Part shown: piece by piece, positions 54,496 to 63,827 of the stretch
Layout of the letters: the number at the start of each line of letters is the position of its first letter
Position numbering within the stretch: position 1 is the stretch's first letter
Source: an uncultured Mucilaginibacter sp.
Lineage (GTDB): Bacteria; Bacteroidota; Bacteroidia; Sphingobacteriales; Sphingobacteriaceae
Direction: 5' to 3'
Length of the DNA: 64,000 bases
NCBI GenBank assembly: GCA_903891475.1
Contig: CAITEP010000016.1
Coordinates: 98,890 to 162,889, forward strand
The notes under the pieces: generated by a model
Databases searched by the model: none
What the model was told of the DNA's origin: nothing
What the model saw: only the letters and a program-made list of their open reading frames with translations
Made by a program: the position numbers and the translations under genes

Positions 54496-54817
54496 CGATG
54501 GAAAAGCCTTGGCAGGTTGTTTTAGTATTTTACGGAGTTTTAATTTTCTTAGATAAATAGTTTACCGACACACCCAAATGCTACCGCAGGGCTCGGCCTT
54601 GTGGGTTTATGCTAAATTGACAATATGAATTAAATGGTTCGTAAACTACGAAAGAGACTATTGCGGGACATGGTTAAACCAAAATAAATAATGGACTAAT
54701 TTATAAACAAGGCTTTGGCTTTAACGAACAAATTTTCTCAATAAATTATATCCCTAACACTTTAATATAAGCGCAAAAAAAATAGCTTTGTAAAACCTAT
54801 GTGTTTAACAGCTACTA
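54496..54817. repeat. Decayed sixth copy of the long-hairpin element (54573-54672)
   Basis: CCCAAATGCTACCGCAGGG, then GCCTTGTGGGTTTATGCTAA and, at the far end, ACTATTGCGGGACATGG: the arms and the GCCTTGTGG word of the array at 12-16 kb, but with a changed core (ATTAAATGGTTCG) and weak arms. It stands alone just before the defence island. No gene or clear promoter in the remaining spacer. Confidence 0.7.
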
Positions 54818-57800
54818 ATGAAATTAACAAAGCACGAAAAGTTAAATAAAGTTTTGGATAAAGGTTTGCTTAAGCACCGACCTTTAGCCAGCCAAGTTGA
54901 ACTTTTTAAAACCGAACTTGCCAAGTTTTATAAAAAAATTGATGCGGAGGAGTCGGAGGAGTTTAATAAAAACCTGATTGCGGGCTTGTTAAGCAATGCC
55001 CTTTATCACGACGATTATTTTATAAACACCAAAAACCGGAACGATTTGGTGATACACAATGGTGCCATTAACAAAACCAGTGTAGGGGTAATTGTGGAGG
55101 TTAAGAGCCCAAAAAACAAAGCCGATTGGTTTACGGCCGATAGACCCAACAGCAAAGCCATACAAGAGCTGGTTTTATATTACCTGCGCGAGCGTATTGA
55201 AGAAAAAAACATTGATGTAAAATACCTGATAGCTACCAATATAAACGAATGGTATATTTTTGAAGCAAGCGATTTCGACAAGCTTTTTTACCAAAACAAG
55301 AAATTTGTAAAACAGTATGAGGAATGGCGCGATGGTTTAAAGGTAACACCCGATACCGCGCTGTTTTATAATGCCATTGCCAAGCCCGAAATTGATGCTA
55401 TTGATGAGCTGCCCTGCACCTATTTTAACATCAATAGTTTTAAGGATGCTTTAAACAACCCAACCGAAGCCGATAACAAGCGTTTAATCACCCTGTTTAA
55501 AATATTATCGCCCAACCATTTGCTAAAGGTGCCCTTCGCGAATGATAGCAATGAGCTGAACGATAAGTTTTACAAAGAGCTTTTGCATATCATCGGGTTG
55601 GAGGAAGCTAAGGAGGGTGGCAAAAACATCATTCGCCGTAAGGCACAAAACCGTGATGCTGCCTCGCTGATTGAGCAGGCTATTGAGCAATTGCAAACAG
55701 AGGGCCTGCGCAACGTGCCCGACCAAAAAGCCTATGGCGACACCAATCAGGAACAATATTTTAACATCGCGCTCGAGCTTTGCATAACTTGGATAAACCG
55801 CATCCTGTTTTTAAAACTGTTGGAAGGGCAGCTGTTAAATTACCACAAAGGCAACCAGCAATACCGCTTTTTAAACAGCCAAACCATACCCACCTTTACC
55901 GAACTGTACACCTTGTTTCATAGGGTGTTGGCGGTTGATGTGCCAAACCGAAATGCCCAAATACAAGAAAAATATAGCTTGGTGCCTTACCTTAACAGCT
56001 CGCTTTTTGAAATTAGCGATTTGGAAAGCACCACCATTAAAATAAACAGCATTGATAGTACGCAGGTGCTCGATTATATAGGCAGCACCATATTAAAGGA
56101 GCATAAAAAGAAAAACCAACAGCTACTTACTATTGATTATTTGTTTTTGTTTTTAGATGCCTATGATTTTGCCAGCGAAGATACGGGCGACCTGCGCGAT
56201 GATAACCGAACCCTCATAAATGCCTCGGTACTGGGCAAGGTGTTCGAGAAAATTAATGGTTATAAGGATGGCTCCATTTATACCCCCGGCTTTATTACCA
56301 TGTACATGAGCCGGCAAAGCATACGCCTTGCTGTGCAGCAAAAATTTAACGATGCCTATGGCTGGGCATGTACCAATTTTGACCAACTTATTGAACAGGT
56401 TGAATACCAAAAGCCCGAAGAGCGCAACCGGGCCAATGCCTTGATAAACGACTTGAAGATATGCGACCCTGCCGTTGGTAGTGGGCATTTTCTGGTATCG
56501 GCGCTGAACGAGGTAATTGCCATAAAAAGCGAACTGAATATTTTGCAGGATGCCAATGGCACCCGCCTAAAGGCTTACAGCATAGAGGTTATTAATGATG
56601 AGTTGAGCGTGTTTGACGAAGACGGCGAGCCTTTTACCTACCACCCAAACAACCCAAAAAGTCTGTTGGTACAGCAAACCCTGTTTACCGAAAAGCAAAC
56701 CATTATTGAAAATTGTTTGTTTGGGGTGGATATTAACCCCAATAGTGTAAAAATTTGCCGCCTGCGCTTATGGATTGAGCTGTTAAAAAACGCTTATTAC
56801 AAAGCCGATGGTTATTTAGAGACCCTGCCCAATATTGATATCAACATAAAATGCGGCAATAGCCTTATTAGCCGTTTTGCTTTGGATGCCGATTTAGGCA
56901 AGGCGCTTAAAAGTATTAGGTACGATGTTAACGCTTATCGAGGTTTTGTAAACGAGTACAAAAACTGTAAGGACCGCGAAACAAAACGAGGCTTGCAGGA
57001 TATTATTGATAGGATTAAGGCCGATTTTAGAACCGAAATTGCCAAAACCGACCCATTGGTATTAAAGCTGAATAAAGCCAGTGGCGAATTGTATAACTTG
57101 GTATCGCAACATAAAATTTTTGACGACGATGCCAAAACCAAAAAACTAAACAAGCAAAAGCAGCAAAAACTAGAAGCCGATATAAACCGCCTAAGCACCG
57201 AAGTAGAGGATATAAAAAGCAATGCAATTTACAAAAGCGCGTTTGAATGGCGCTTTGAATTTCCGGAAGTGTTAAATAATAATGGTGATTTTGAGGGCTT
57301 TGATTTGGTGATTGGGAATCCACCGTATATAAGTGCTCTAGAACTAAAGAAAATCACTTCGAAATTAGGCTATAAAGTTTTGAAGTCAGCCTATACAACT
57401 GCTAATGGTGCTATTGACTTATTTGTTTATTTTTTTGAACGAGGTCTTAGAATTTTAAAACAAAATAGCTTAATTACTTATATAACACCTAATAGATATT
57501 TATCAGCGAATTATGCCCAAACATTGAGAGAATTCTTATATAATAAGACTCAAATTTTAGAAATAATTGATTATTCACATGTAAAAGTATTCAAAGACGC
57601 CAATACCTATCCAGTAGTTACTTTACTTAGAAACTTGAATAATTCAAATATTTACCCTATAAAAATAGGTAAATATGATACTATTAACTTAGAAATAATT
57701 TATAAAAATATAGATTCTGAAAGACTTAATAAATTTGAGGGGTTTTTATGGGGCTATCTGTTAAATAACAAAATTGAAATTACTGAAAAACTTATCGCTC

Positions 57801-58474
57801 AATCAGTTTCAATAACTGAATGCGCTAAAATAAATGCGACATCTACTGCATCCGAGGCTGATGATTATCATAATCTAATTAATCAAATCGAAGGCTATAA
57901 ATTAGTCAATACGGGTACAATCGACCCATATCGCTCTTTATGGGGAATAAAAAACTTTATAGATAAGGGCGAACAATTTATAAAACCATATTTACCAAAA
58001 AACACAAACCTTATTTCAGCTAATAGAATAAATCAATACAATTCTCCTAAAATTATATTAGCTAAGATTGCTATAAGAACAGAGGCTTTTTACGATGAAT
58101 TCGGTGAGTATTGTTCAATCAATACAAATTGCTTTCATCAATTTAACGATAAATTTCATCCTAAATATATACTTGCTTGGTTGAATTCGAGCCTTTTTCA
58201 ATTTTCTTTTGAGTGTTTTTTTGAAGGTTTAAAAATGCAAGCAGGATATTTATTATATAGCGCACCTAATGTTTCTAAGATGTTTATAAAATTATTAGAA
58301 CCTGAAGTTCAAGATTTATTTATTGAACTTGTTGATAAAGTAATACACATGGCTAATAAAGACCAAAATTCAAATGAATTTAAAAAAGAAATAGATTATC
58401 TATTTTACAAACAATTTGAACTCACAACAGAAGAAATAGCCATTATTGAAAAGGAAACAGCAACTGCTAAGTAA
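54818..58474 (+). CDS. Type IIG restriction-modification protein (fused nuclease and N6-adenine methyltransferase)
   Basis: A 1218-residue single-chain restriction enzyme and methyltransferase. A PD-(D/E)xK-like N-terminal nuclease has Asp76 (RNDLVIHNG) and Glu94-Val-Lys96 (VEVKSP). The gamma-type m6A methyltransferase carries DPAVGSGHF at 550-558 (SAM motif) and NPPY at 834-837, followed by the target recognition domain to the C-terminus. Length and order match Eco57I/TaqII-type enzymes and some BREX PglX relatives; no BREX genes are here. The first two thirds are GC-richer than the last third: the change falls at the NPPY motif, suggesting exchange of the recognition domain. Head of the defence island, after a hairpin-element copy. 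Confidence 0.88.
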   Translation: MKLTKHEKLNKVLDKGLLKHRPLASQVELFKTELAKFYKKIDAEESEEFNKNLIAGLLSNALYHDDYFINTKNRNDLVIHNGAINKTSVGVIVEVKSPKNKADWFTADRPNSKAIQELVLYYLRERIEEKNIDVKYLIATNINEWYIFEASDFDKLFYQNKKFVKQYEEWRDGLKVTPDTALFYNAIAKPEIDAIDELPCTYFNINSFKDALNNPTEADNKRLITLFKILSPNHLLKVPFANDSNELNDKFYKELLHIIGLEEAKEGGKNIIRRKAQNRDAASLIEQAIEQLQTEGLRNVPDQKAYGDTNQEQYFNIALELCITWINRILFLKLLEGQLLNYHKGNQQYRFLNSQTIPTFTELYTLFHRVLAVDVPNRNAQIQEKYSLVPYLNSSLFEISDLESTTIKINSIDSTQVLDYIGSTILKEHKKKNQQLLTIDYLFLFLDAYDFASEDTGDLRDDNRTLINASVLGKVFEKINGYKDGSIYTPGFITMYMSRQSIRLAVQQKFNDAYGWACTNFDQLIEQVEYQKPEERNRANALINDLKICDPAVGSGHFLVSALNEVIAIKSELNILQDANGTRLKAYSIEVINDELSVFDEDGEPFTYHPNNPKSLLVQQTLFTEKQTIIENCLFGVDINPNSVKICRLRLWIELLKNAYYKADGYLETLPNIDINIKCGNSLISRFALDADLGKALKSIRYDVNAYRGFVNEYKNCKDRETKRGLQDIIDRIKADFRTEIAKTDPLVLKLNKASGELYNLVSQHKIFDDDAKTKKLNKQKQQKLEADINRLSTEVEDIKSNAIYKSAFEWRFEFPEVLNNNGDFEGFDLVIGNPPYISALELKKITSKLGYKVLKSAYTTANGAIDLFVYFFERGLRILKQNSLITYITPNRYLSANYAQTLREFLYNKTQILEIIDYSHVKVFKDANTYPVVTLLRNLNNSNIYPIKIGKYDTINLEIIYKNIDSERLNKFEGFLWGYLLNNKIEITEKLIAQSVSITECAKINATSTASEADDYHNLINQIEGYKLVNTGTIDPYRSLWGIKNFIDKGEQFIKPYLPKNTNLISANRINQYNSPKIILAKIAIRTEAFYDEFGEYCSINTNCFHQFNDKFHPKYILAWLNSSLFQFSFECFFEGLKMQAGYLLYSAPNVSKMFIKLLEPEVQDLFIELVDKVIHMANKDQNSNEFKKEIDYLFYKQFELTTEEIAIIEKETATAK

Positions 58475-58508
58475 AATAACGTACCTATAATAAAAAACCA
58501 ATAAACCC

Positions 58509-58619
58509 ATGACTATAAAAGAAGCCACCTTAAAAAGCCTTGACGATATACGTTATTTAGGCTATGTTAATGATTGGGCAGATAAATATAAAAGGCACTT
58601 AGGAATTAGTGAACGATGA
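58509..58619 (+). CDS. Possible 36-residue small protein between type IIG and McrB genes
   Basis: ATG 58509 to TGA 58617-58619 encodes MTIKEATLKSLDDIRYLGYV then NDWADKYKRHLGISER, with balanced, coding-like composition and charged helices. It lies 34 bp after the restriction gene and 42 bp before McrB, in the same direction, so it could be a small component of the operon or the start of a deleted gene. Unrecognised. Confidence 0.35.
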   Translation: MTIKEATLKSLDDIRYLGYVNDWADKYKRHLGISER

Positions 58620-58661
58620 AAAACAAAAAATCAATTTAAAAATATTTAAATATTATAAATT

Positions 58662-60620
58662 ATGCAGATTTGGAAATTAGGTTGTCGCTGGGGCGGTGGT
58701 ACACCATTATTTTATAACTTTATTAAGGAGCATGATATAGTTATTGGTTGGGTTGATAAAGACTATCAAATAGGTGATTGGTTATTCATTACAGATGGTC
58801 ACACAGTTTTGTCGTTTGCAAAAGTACTTGAAAATAGAAAAAGTATTTTAGATTTTCCTGAATGGGAAGAACAGTTTAAATCTCTTGAAATTCCGTTTAA
58901 AAAAGACCTTTATATTTATAGGGCAAAATTTATTAATCTGAAAAAAACAGACCAATTTAGCTATCCTCTACAACAGGGAATAATAAAAGTAAAAGGTGAA
59001 GAATATATTCAAAACTTTATAAAATTAAGGACTAAATATTTGGCACAAGAATACCTAAACCAACACCAACACTTAAGCCTATTACTTTATAAAAAACAGA
59101 TTATTTTGCAGGGACCACCCGGAACTGGTAAAACTAAATTAGCCAAAGAAATAGCTCTAGATATAATTGACTTTGCAGAAAACCAATCATATGAATCTTT
59201 ATCAAGCCTTAGTATTAATGAAATAAAAAGGCTTGTAATTCCGGGTATTACAATAAACAGTTCCACAAATTATACAGAATATTTAATTCAGGAGGTTAGT
59301 GATAATAATATAACCGTTAAGTTAAAAAACCAGGAAACGGAATATAAACCGTCTTACGAAGAAATTATAAAAGCATATGAAACGAAGATGTGGGATGGGA
59401 AAATAATTAAAGGTAATGACACTTATGCAGCTGCAATTGCTAAATATATTTTTTCAAAACTTAAAGAACGAGCTAATAAGCTGGAAGACAATGATCAATT
59501 TAAATTTGTTCAATTTCATCCAAGTTATAGTTACGAGGATTTCGTAAGAGGCATAGTAGCTAAACCTAATCCAGATGGAGAAGGTATATTATATGAGGCA
59601 GAAAATAGAATAATTGGAAGCTTTGCGAAGCAAGCACTTGAAAATTATCAAATAAGTAATGAAAGCAAGGAGAAATCAACACAAATTCTTCAAACTAAAA
59701 CTACATTTCAAAGATTTGTTGAATACGTCGCAGATGAATTGGATAAAACAGAAGATCGTAAATACCAAATATCAGATGCTGTTTATTTGTTTGATGTTGA
59801 TGATAAGCGTTTTAAATATAAGGGTGATAAATGGAAAGCCCATGAAAAGGGTCTAAATATGAAATATTCGGAATTGGAAAAAATAATTCAATCTGGAATA
59901 ACTCAAAGATCTGAAATTAAAAATCAAATTAATTTAGAAAGTTTAACAAAGCAACACGCCACCTACTTTTTTAACACTCTTAAAAAATATAGAGAATTTG
60001 AAAAGACGCATTTAGGGGATTTAAGCCCTTTGGAGATTGAGCAGCAAATTAAAGAAAGAAACTATGTTCTCGTAATTGATGAGATTAATCGAGCCAATCT
60101 TTCATCGGTTTTGGGTGAGTTAATATACGCTTTAGAATATCGAGGAAAAGCAGTTGAGTGCATGTATACAATTGATGGAAGCAAAGAAATAATACTGCCA
60201 CCAAACCTTTATATAATAGGCACCATGAACACTGCCGACCGTAGTGTAGGGCATATTGACTATGCCATACGCAGGCGGTTTGCGTTTGTAGATGTACTGC
60301 CCAAAAATTTAGCTAATAATGCTGAAATAAAATTTCATTCGGATTTATTTAAAAAAGTAAGTGCCTTGTTTATTAGCAACTATGAAGCATATGTAAAAGA
60401 TAACGACATTCAAATACAAAGAGCTCCCACCTTGTCGCCCGAATTTGACCCCAAAGATGTTTGGTTAGGACATTCTTATTTTATTGATAAATTGGACGAA
60501 GGAGCATCCATCGAAATCAGGTTGCAGTATGAAATAAAGCCAATTTTAAATGAATATGTTAAGGATGGTATTTTAATTGGGGATGATATTTTGAAAACAA
60601 TCGCGAATTTAAGCGCCTAA
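58662..60620 (+). CDS. mcrB: McrB-type AAA+ GTPase with EVE-like N-terminal domain
   Basis: The motor of a type IV (modification-dependent) restriction system. Residues 1-120 (MQIWKLGCRWGGGTPLFYNF ... DIVIGW) resemble the PUA-like EVE/YTH-type modified-base readers seen at the front of some McrB proteins. Then the AAA+ domain: Walker A GPPGTGKT at 151-158, Walker B VLVIDEINRAN with Asp473/Glu474 and the McrB signature MNTADRS at 522-528 followed by RRRFAFVDV. About 652 residues. Between Walker A and B there is a long insertion (about 170-440). It is followed one base later by mcrC. The modification recognised (5mC, 5hmC or other) is unknown. Confidence 0.85.
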   Translation: MQIWKLGCRWGGGTPLFYNFIKEHDIVIGWVDKDYQIGDWLFITDGHTVLSFAKVLENRKSILDFPEWEEQFKSLEIPFKKDLYIYRAKFINLKKTDQFSYPLQQGIIKVKGEEYIQNFIKLRTKYLAQEYLNQHQHLSLLLYKKQIILQGPPGTGKTKLAKEIALDIIDFAENQSYESLSSLSINEIKRLVIPGITINSSTNYTEYLIQEVSDNNITVKLKNQETEYKPSYEEIIKAYETKMWDGKIIKGNDTYAAAIAKYIFSKLKERANKLEDNDQFKFVQFHPSYSYEDFVRGIVAKPNPDGEGILYEAENRIIGSFAKQALENYQISNESKEKSTQILQTKTTFQRFVEYVADELDKTEDRKYQISDAVYLFDVDDKRFKYKGDKWKAHEKGLNMKYSELEKIIQSGITQRSEIKNQINLESLTKQHATYFFNTLKKYREFEKTHLGDLSPLEIEQQIKERNYVLVIDEINRANLSSVLGELIYALEYRGKAVECMYTIDGSKEIILPPNLYIIGTMNTADRSVGHIDYAIRRRFAFVDVLPKNLANNAEIKFHSDLFKKVSALFISNYEAYVKDNDIQIQRAPTLSPEFDPKDVWLGHSYFIDKLDEGASIEIRLQYEIKPILNEYVKDGILIGDDILKTIANLSA

Positions 60621-60621
60621 G

Positions 60622-61904
60622 ATGGCTGAGCTAGTATATATATCTGAACAACACGTACGGAAGCACCTTGACTCACTGTCTGATGAAATAAAGGCTGTCT
60701 TGGTTGATGCTCAATATACTAAGGCTTTTCATCATAAAACTGATCTGCTATGTTTCGGTATTTATAAGGATGAGCAAACAATCAGTGTTGATTCTAATTA
60801 CTTTATAGGAGTTGATTGGATAGTACCTCAAAAGGCCGCGATTTATGTAGAGCCTAAGCTAAATAAAGAAAGCAGAGAAGTAGATTTTTTGGGAATGCTA
60901 TTAACCAGCTTGGAAGCCACCGAAAATTTGAACCATCTTGATGGATTATTCCATGTAGATTACGACCAACCTTGGATTACGATCCCAACACAAAAAGATT
61001 TGTTATCACCCATCCTCATTATACAATTTTTAAAATTAACCCAAAGAATTGTAAGGAAGGGTTTAAAAAAGTCATATTACAGGGTTACCGAAAACCTTAA
61101 CAGCAAAGTAAAAGGCAAAATTTTGGTTGGTGAACAAATAAAGGAAAACATTGTTAAAAATCGCCTTACAAATACCATCTGCAATTATCAGTACTATGGT
61201 ATCAATAATCCCGAAAACCAGTTTTTAAAGTTAGTTATTCAGTTTGTATCATCTTGGTTAAGTACCAATGAATATTTTTTGGGTTCACAACTTTTAAGCC
61301 TGCTACAATATTGTCGGCCAGCATTTGAGCATGTAGCTATTTTAGATAATAAGCATCAAAAAATACATTGTAAAAAAATCCATTTTATAAAGAATATGAA
61401 GAGGCAATCAAAATAGGTGAATTTATTTTGAAGCGTTTTTCGTTCAATCTTACAAAAAACAGTAAAAAACAAACAGAAACACCTCCATTTTGGATAGATA
61501 TGAGTAAGCTTTTTGAATTATATGTATTTCAGAGGCTTAAGGTTTTATTTCCCGCTCCGGAAGCAATTACTTATCACGATAGACATAAAGGCAAAACTGA
61601 AACCGATATTTTAATTCGGGCTGCAGACAAACAATGCGTAGTAGATTGCAAGTATAAACCACGGTATGGAAATAGTTCACCTTCGCTGGAAGATAAAAGA
61701 CAGTTAGCTGGCTATACCCGCCAAAAAAGCGTTTACGATAAATTATCAAAACCTTATTGTGAAGTAATAAGGGGGCTTATTATTTATTCACATCAAAACA
61801 CTAAGGATCTTTTTGAAATTGATAGCCTTTTTGAAACGAGCATAGATGAATATGTTGATTTTTATAAACTGGGAATTTCTTTACCTGAACTTCCTTTAAC
61901 CTAA
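60622..61904 (+). pseudogene. mcrC: McrC nuclease subunit, split by a frameshift at an A7 run
   Basis: The nuclease partner of McrB. The first part (60622-61416, 264 codons) has the N-terminal McrC domain (QKAAIYVEPKLNKESREVDFLGMLLTSLE, LNSKVKGKILVGEQI) and runs into a stop; the second (61428-61904, 158 codons) carries the PD-(D/E)xK nuclease with Asp60 in TETDILIR and Asp73-Cys-Lys75 in VVDCKYK. Reading one frame over from the A7 run at 61372-61378 restores NPFYKEYEEAIKIGEFILKR joining the two, so one extra A would give a ~427-residue McrC of normal length. Either a real loss, a phase-variable tract, or a sequencing error at the homopolymer. If real, the system is probably inactive or switched off. 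Confidence 0.85.
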
Positions 61905-62661
61905 ATCACGTATTAAATATGCTTTAAACATCAAACCACCGCAATTAAAAACCAATCCGAAGGATTGACATGTTTATAGCATAAATGAATTGCAAGGGGT
62001 ACGACCCTGTATGGGGTCGCATAAATAAGGTATTATATAGGCTATAAACATTTAATCCCTCTGGGACTCGGTTATTATTTGTAACTATCTATATATCATT
62101 ATTTTGATAAGTTATTAACCGCATCGGTGTAAACTAGGTTCAAACAATGTACTCCTTTAATATATAAATTAAATACTTAAATTAAAAAAATTAGCTCTTC
62201 AATCATCCAATTTTAAATTGCAATCTGCGTCAATAAAGAATATAGTCAATTTCAAACTTTTGATTTTTTACTTGATTTATCAAATCGCTTTGTGCTGTTT
62301 TTTTCTTTAGAGAGCATTAATAATTCCACCAAAAGACTTCAAGAGGCTATATATTTTCATTTTAGTAAATAAACAAAACTATTCTGTGATGATCTATTAT
62401 ATACAGTTCGATCCTTTGGTTGGTCTAAATTTAATTGAAGAATAGCTATTTTACTGTATATTTATATAATTATGATTAATTTACTATATAAATAATTAAT
62501 TTACCTTAAAAACATAGATTAAAGAAAGATTTGTTATTTACATATTTCTAAAGATTTAGGATTATTAAGCAGTTAATATTGCTAATTCATTAATCGTTTA
62601 ATGTTCAAAACTCCAAAATATAAATTGATTGTAATTCAGTCTTTCTTAACAAACTTCTGCT
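61905..62661. repeat. 757-bp non-coding spacer with a nested inverted-repeat element (61954-62066)
   Basis: Arms ATGTTTATAGC (61970-61980) and GCTATAAACAT (62041-62051) are perfect inverse copies; between them is the palindrome CGACCC/GGGTCG (62002-62019) and on the outside AATCCGAAGGATT (61954-61966) and TCCCTCTGGGA-like (about 62056-62066). Typical of Bacteroidota intergenic palindromic repeats. The rest, 62100-62661, is very AT-rich without a recognisable gene. Confidence 0.7.
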
Positions 62662-63759
62662 ATGTATTTTCTGCATCTACCGGGTTATAGTCCAACTAAA
62701 GGTTTAAATACCGATAATCATGGCATGTTTCCTTTTTTATCTGCTGTTAGTGGTTTATTTGAACCAGCAAATTCATTATTTAAATATAATAGTGGGTTTC
62801 CTTTTGAAAGGTTAGAAATAGAAGAGGATAGGGTATTTTTTGTTAGCGAACCAAATTTAATTTCAGTTTTTTATAATAACATATTTAGAAATAACCAAAT
62901 TCTGTTAGAGAACATCCAACCCATTACCGAAACTTATACCAAAGAAATTATTGAACAGTTTTACAAAGGGTATTTGTTAGGTCTGGATGGTTTTGTAAAA
63001 GAAATTGGATCTTCATTTCCATTTATGGAAATTCCTAACCAAAAGGCATTGCTTAAAAATTTCATGGATGATTGTCAAACCCATCTTTATTTTGAAGGTT
63101 TTGCCATACCGCAATTATTACAAAATCTTGGATATATTCAAGCTTGCTTGGTGACCGCTTTTAATGAATACCAAAACCTAAATCGTTTAACTGCTAATGG
63201 ACCGGTTGTTGAGGATAATTTACCTCTTATTAAAAATAAACCTTTGCAGTTATTGGCTTTGGTTGAAGAAAATGTTAATTCATTGAAAATTCTTATAAAG
63301 TATCCAATGGTTGACATCATTACAATTTGGATGGTTTTATTGGATTTACCTGTATCAAGGTCCTTAAGATTAACACCTGACTTTAAAACTGAAGGCGACG
63401 TACTTCGTTTGTTAGGAATTATATTTACTGATATTTCAGGTTCTAATATTATTTTACCTAGTAGCCCCTTTCGTTTTTATGAACTTCCAATTGATTACCA
63501 ACCAATCCTTTATCTGCTCATGCATGCGACTTACAAACTTAATTACAATTATACCCGCTTGCCATTGGATGAATATTGTAAAGTCTTGAAAAATACTTTC
63601 TCAGTTTATGAAACTATTGAACTAAATCATATGGCCGGGAATTTTACCAAAAAACAGTCTTTAGCTATTGCTACAATAAAAGAATTAGAAAACAGTGTTT
63701 TGGCTAAAAATACTTTACAAATCTTAGCTAAAATACCCAATTACCGCATTTCGTTATGA
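62662..63759 (+). CDS. Unrecognised 365-residue protein in the defence island
   Basis: A soluble-looking protein of 365 residues, rich in aromatic and hydrophobic residues with helical segments: GYSPTKGLNTDNHGMFPFLSAVSGLF near the start, then EIIEQFYKGYLLGLDGFVKEIG, and LNYNYTRLPLDEYCKVLKNTF near the end. No signal peptide or transmembrane helix is clear. I do not recognise the family. It stands between the McrBC genes and an excisionase-like HTH gene 68 bp downstream in the same direction, a context suggestive of a mobile island or defence accessory gene. Confidence 0.6.
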   Translation: MYFLHLPGYSPTKGLNTDNHGMFPFLSAVSGLFEPANSLFKYNSGFPFERLEIEEDRVFFVSEPNLISVFYNNIFRNNQILLENIQPITETYTKEIIEQFYKGYLLGLDGFVKEIGSSFPFMEIPNQKALLKNFMDDCQTHLYFEGFAIPQLLQNLGYIQACLVTAFNEYQNLNRLTANGPVVEDNLPLIKNKPLQLLALVEENVNSLKILIKYPMVDIITIWMVLLDLPVSRSLRLTPDFKTEGDVLRLLGIIFTDISGSNIILPSSPFRFYELPIDYQPILYLLMHATYKLNYNYTRLPLDEYCKVLKNTFSVYETIELNHMAGNFTKKQSLAIATIKELENSVLAKNTLQILAKIPNYRISL

Positions 63760-63827
63760 CTACGTTAAACTTCGTTCAGTAACGTTGAGTTTCTTTAGAC
63801 TTGTTTTGCTTCATCAAAATATCTGTG

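Noticed and set aside
54818..58474. BREX PglX methyltransferase
   Set aside because: Length and motifs allow it, but the N-terminal D...ExK nuclease-like motif and absence of any other BREX gene favour a type IIG enzyme.
61369..61378. Programmed -1 ribosomal frameshift making McrC
   Set aside because: The zero-frame context TGT AAA AAA A is not a classic X XXY YYZ slippery heptamer, and no strong downstream structure was seen; homopolymer slip or error is simpler.
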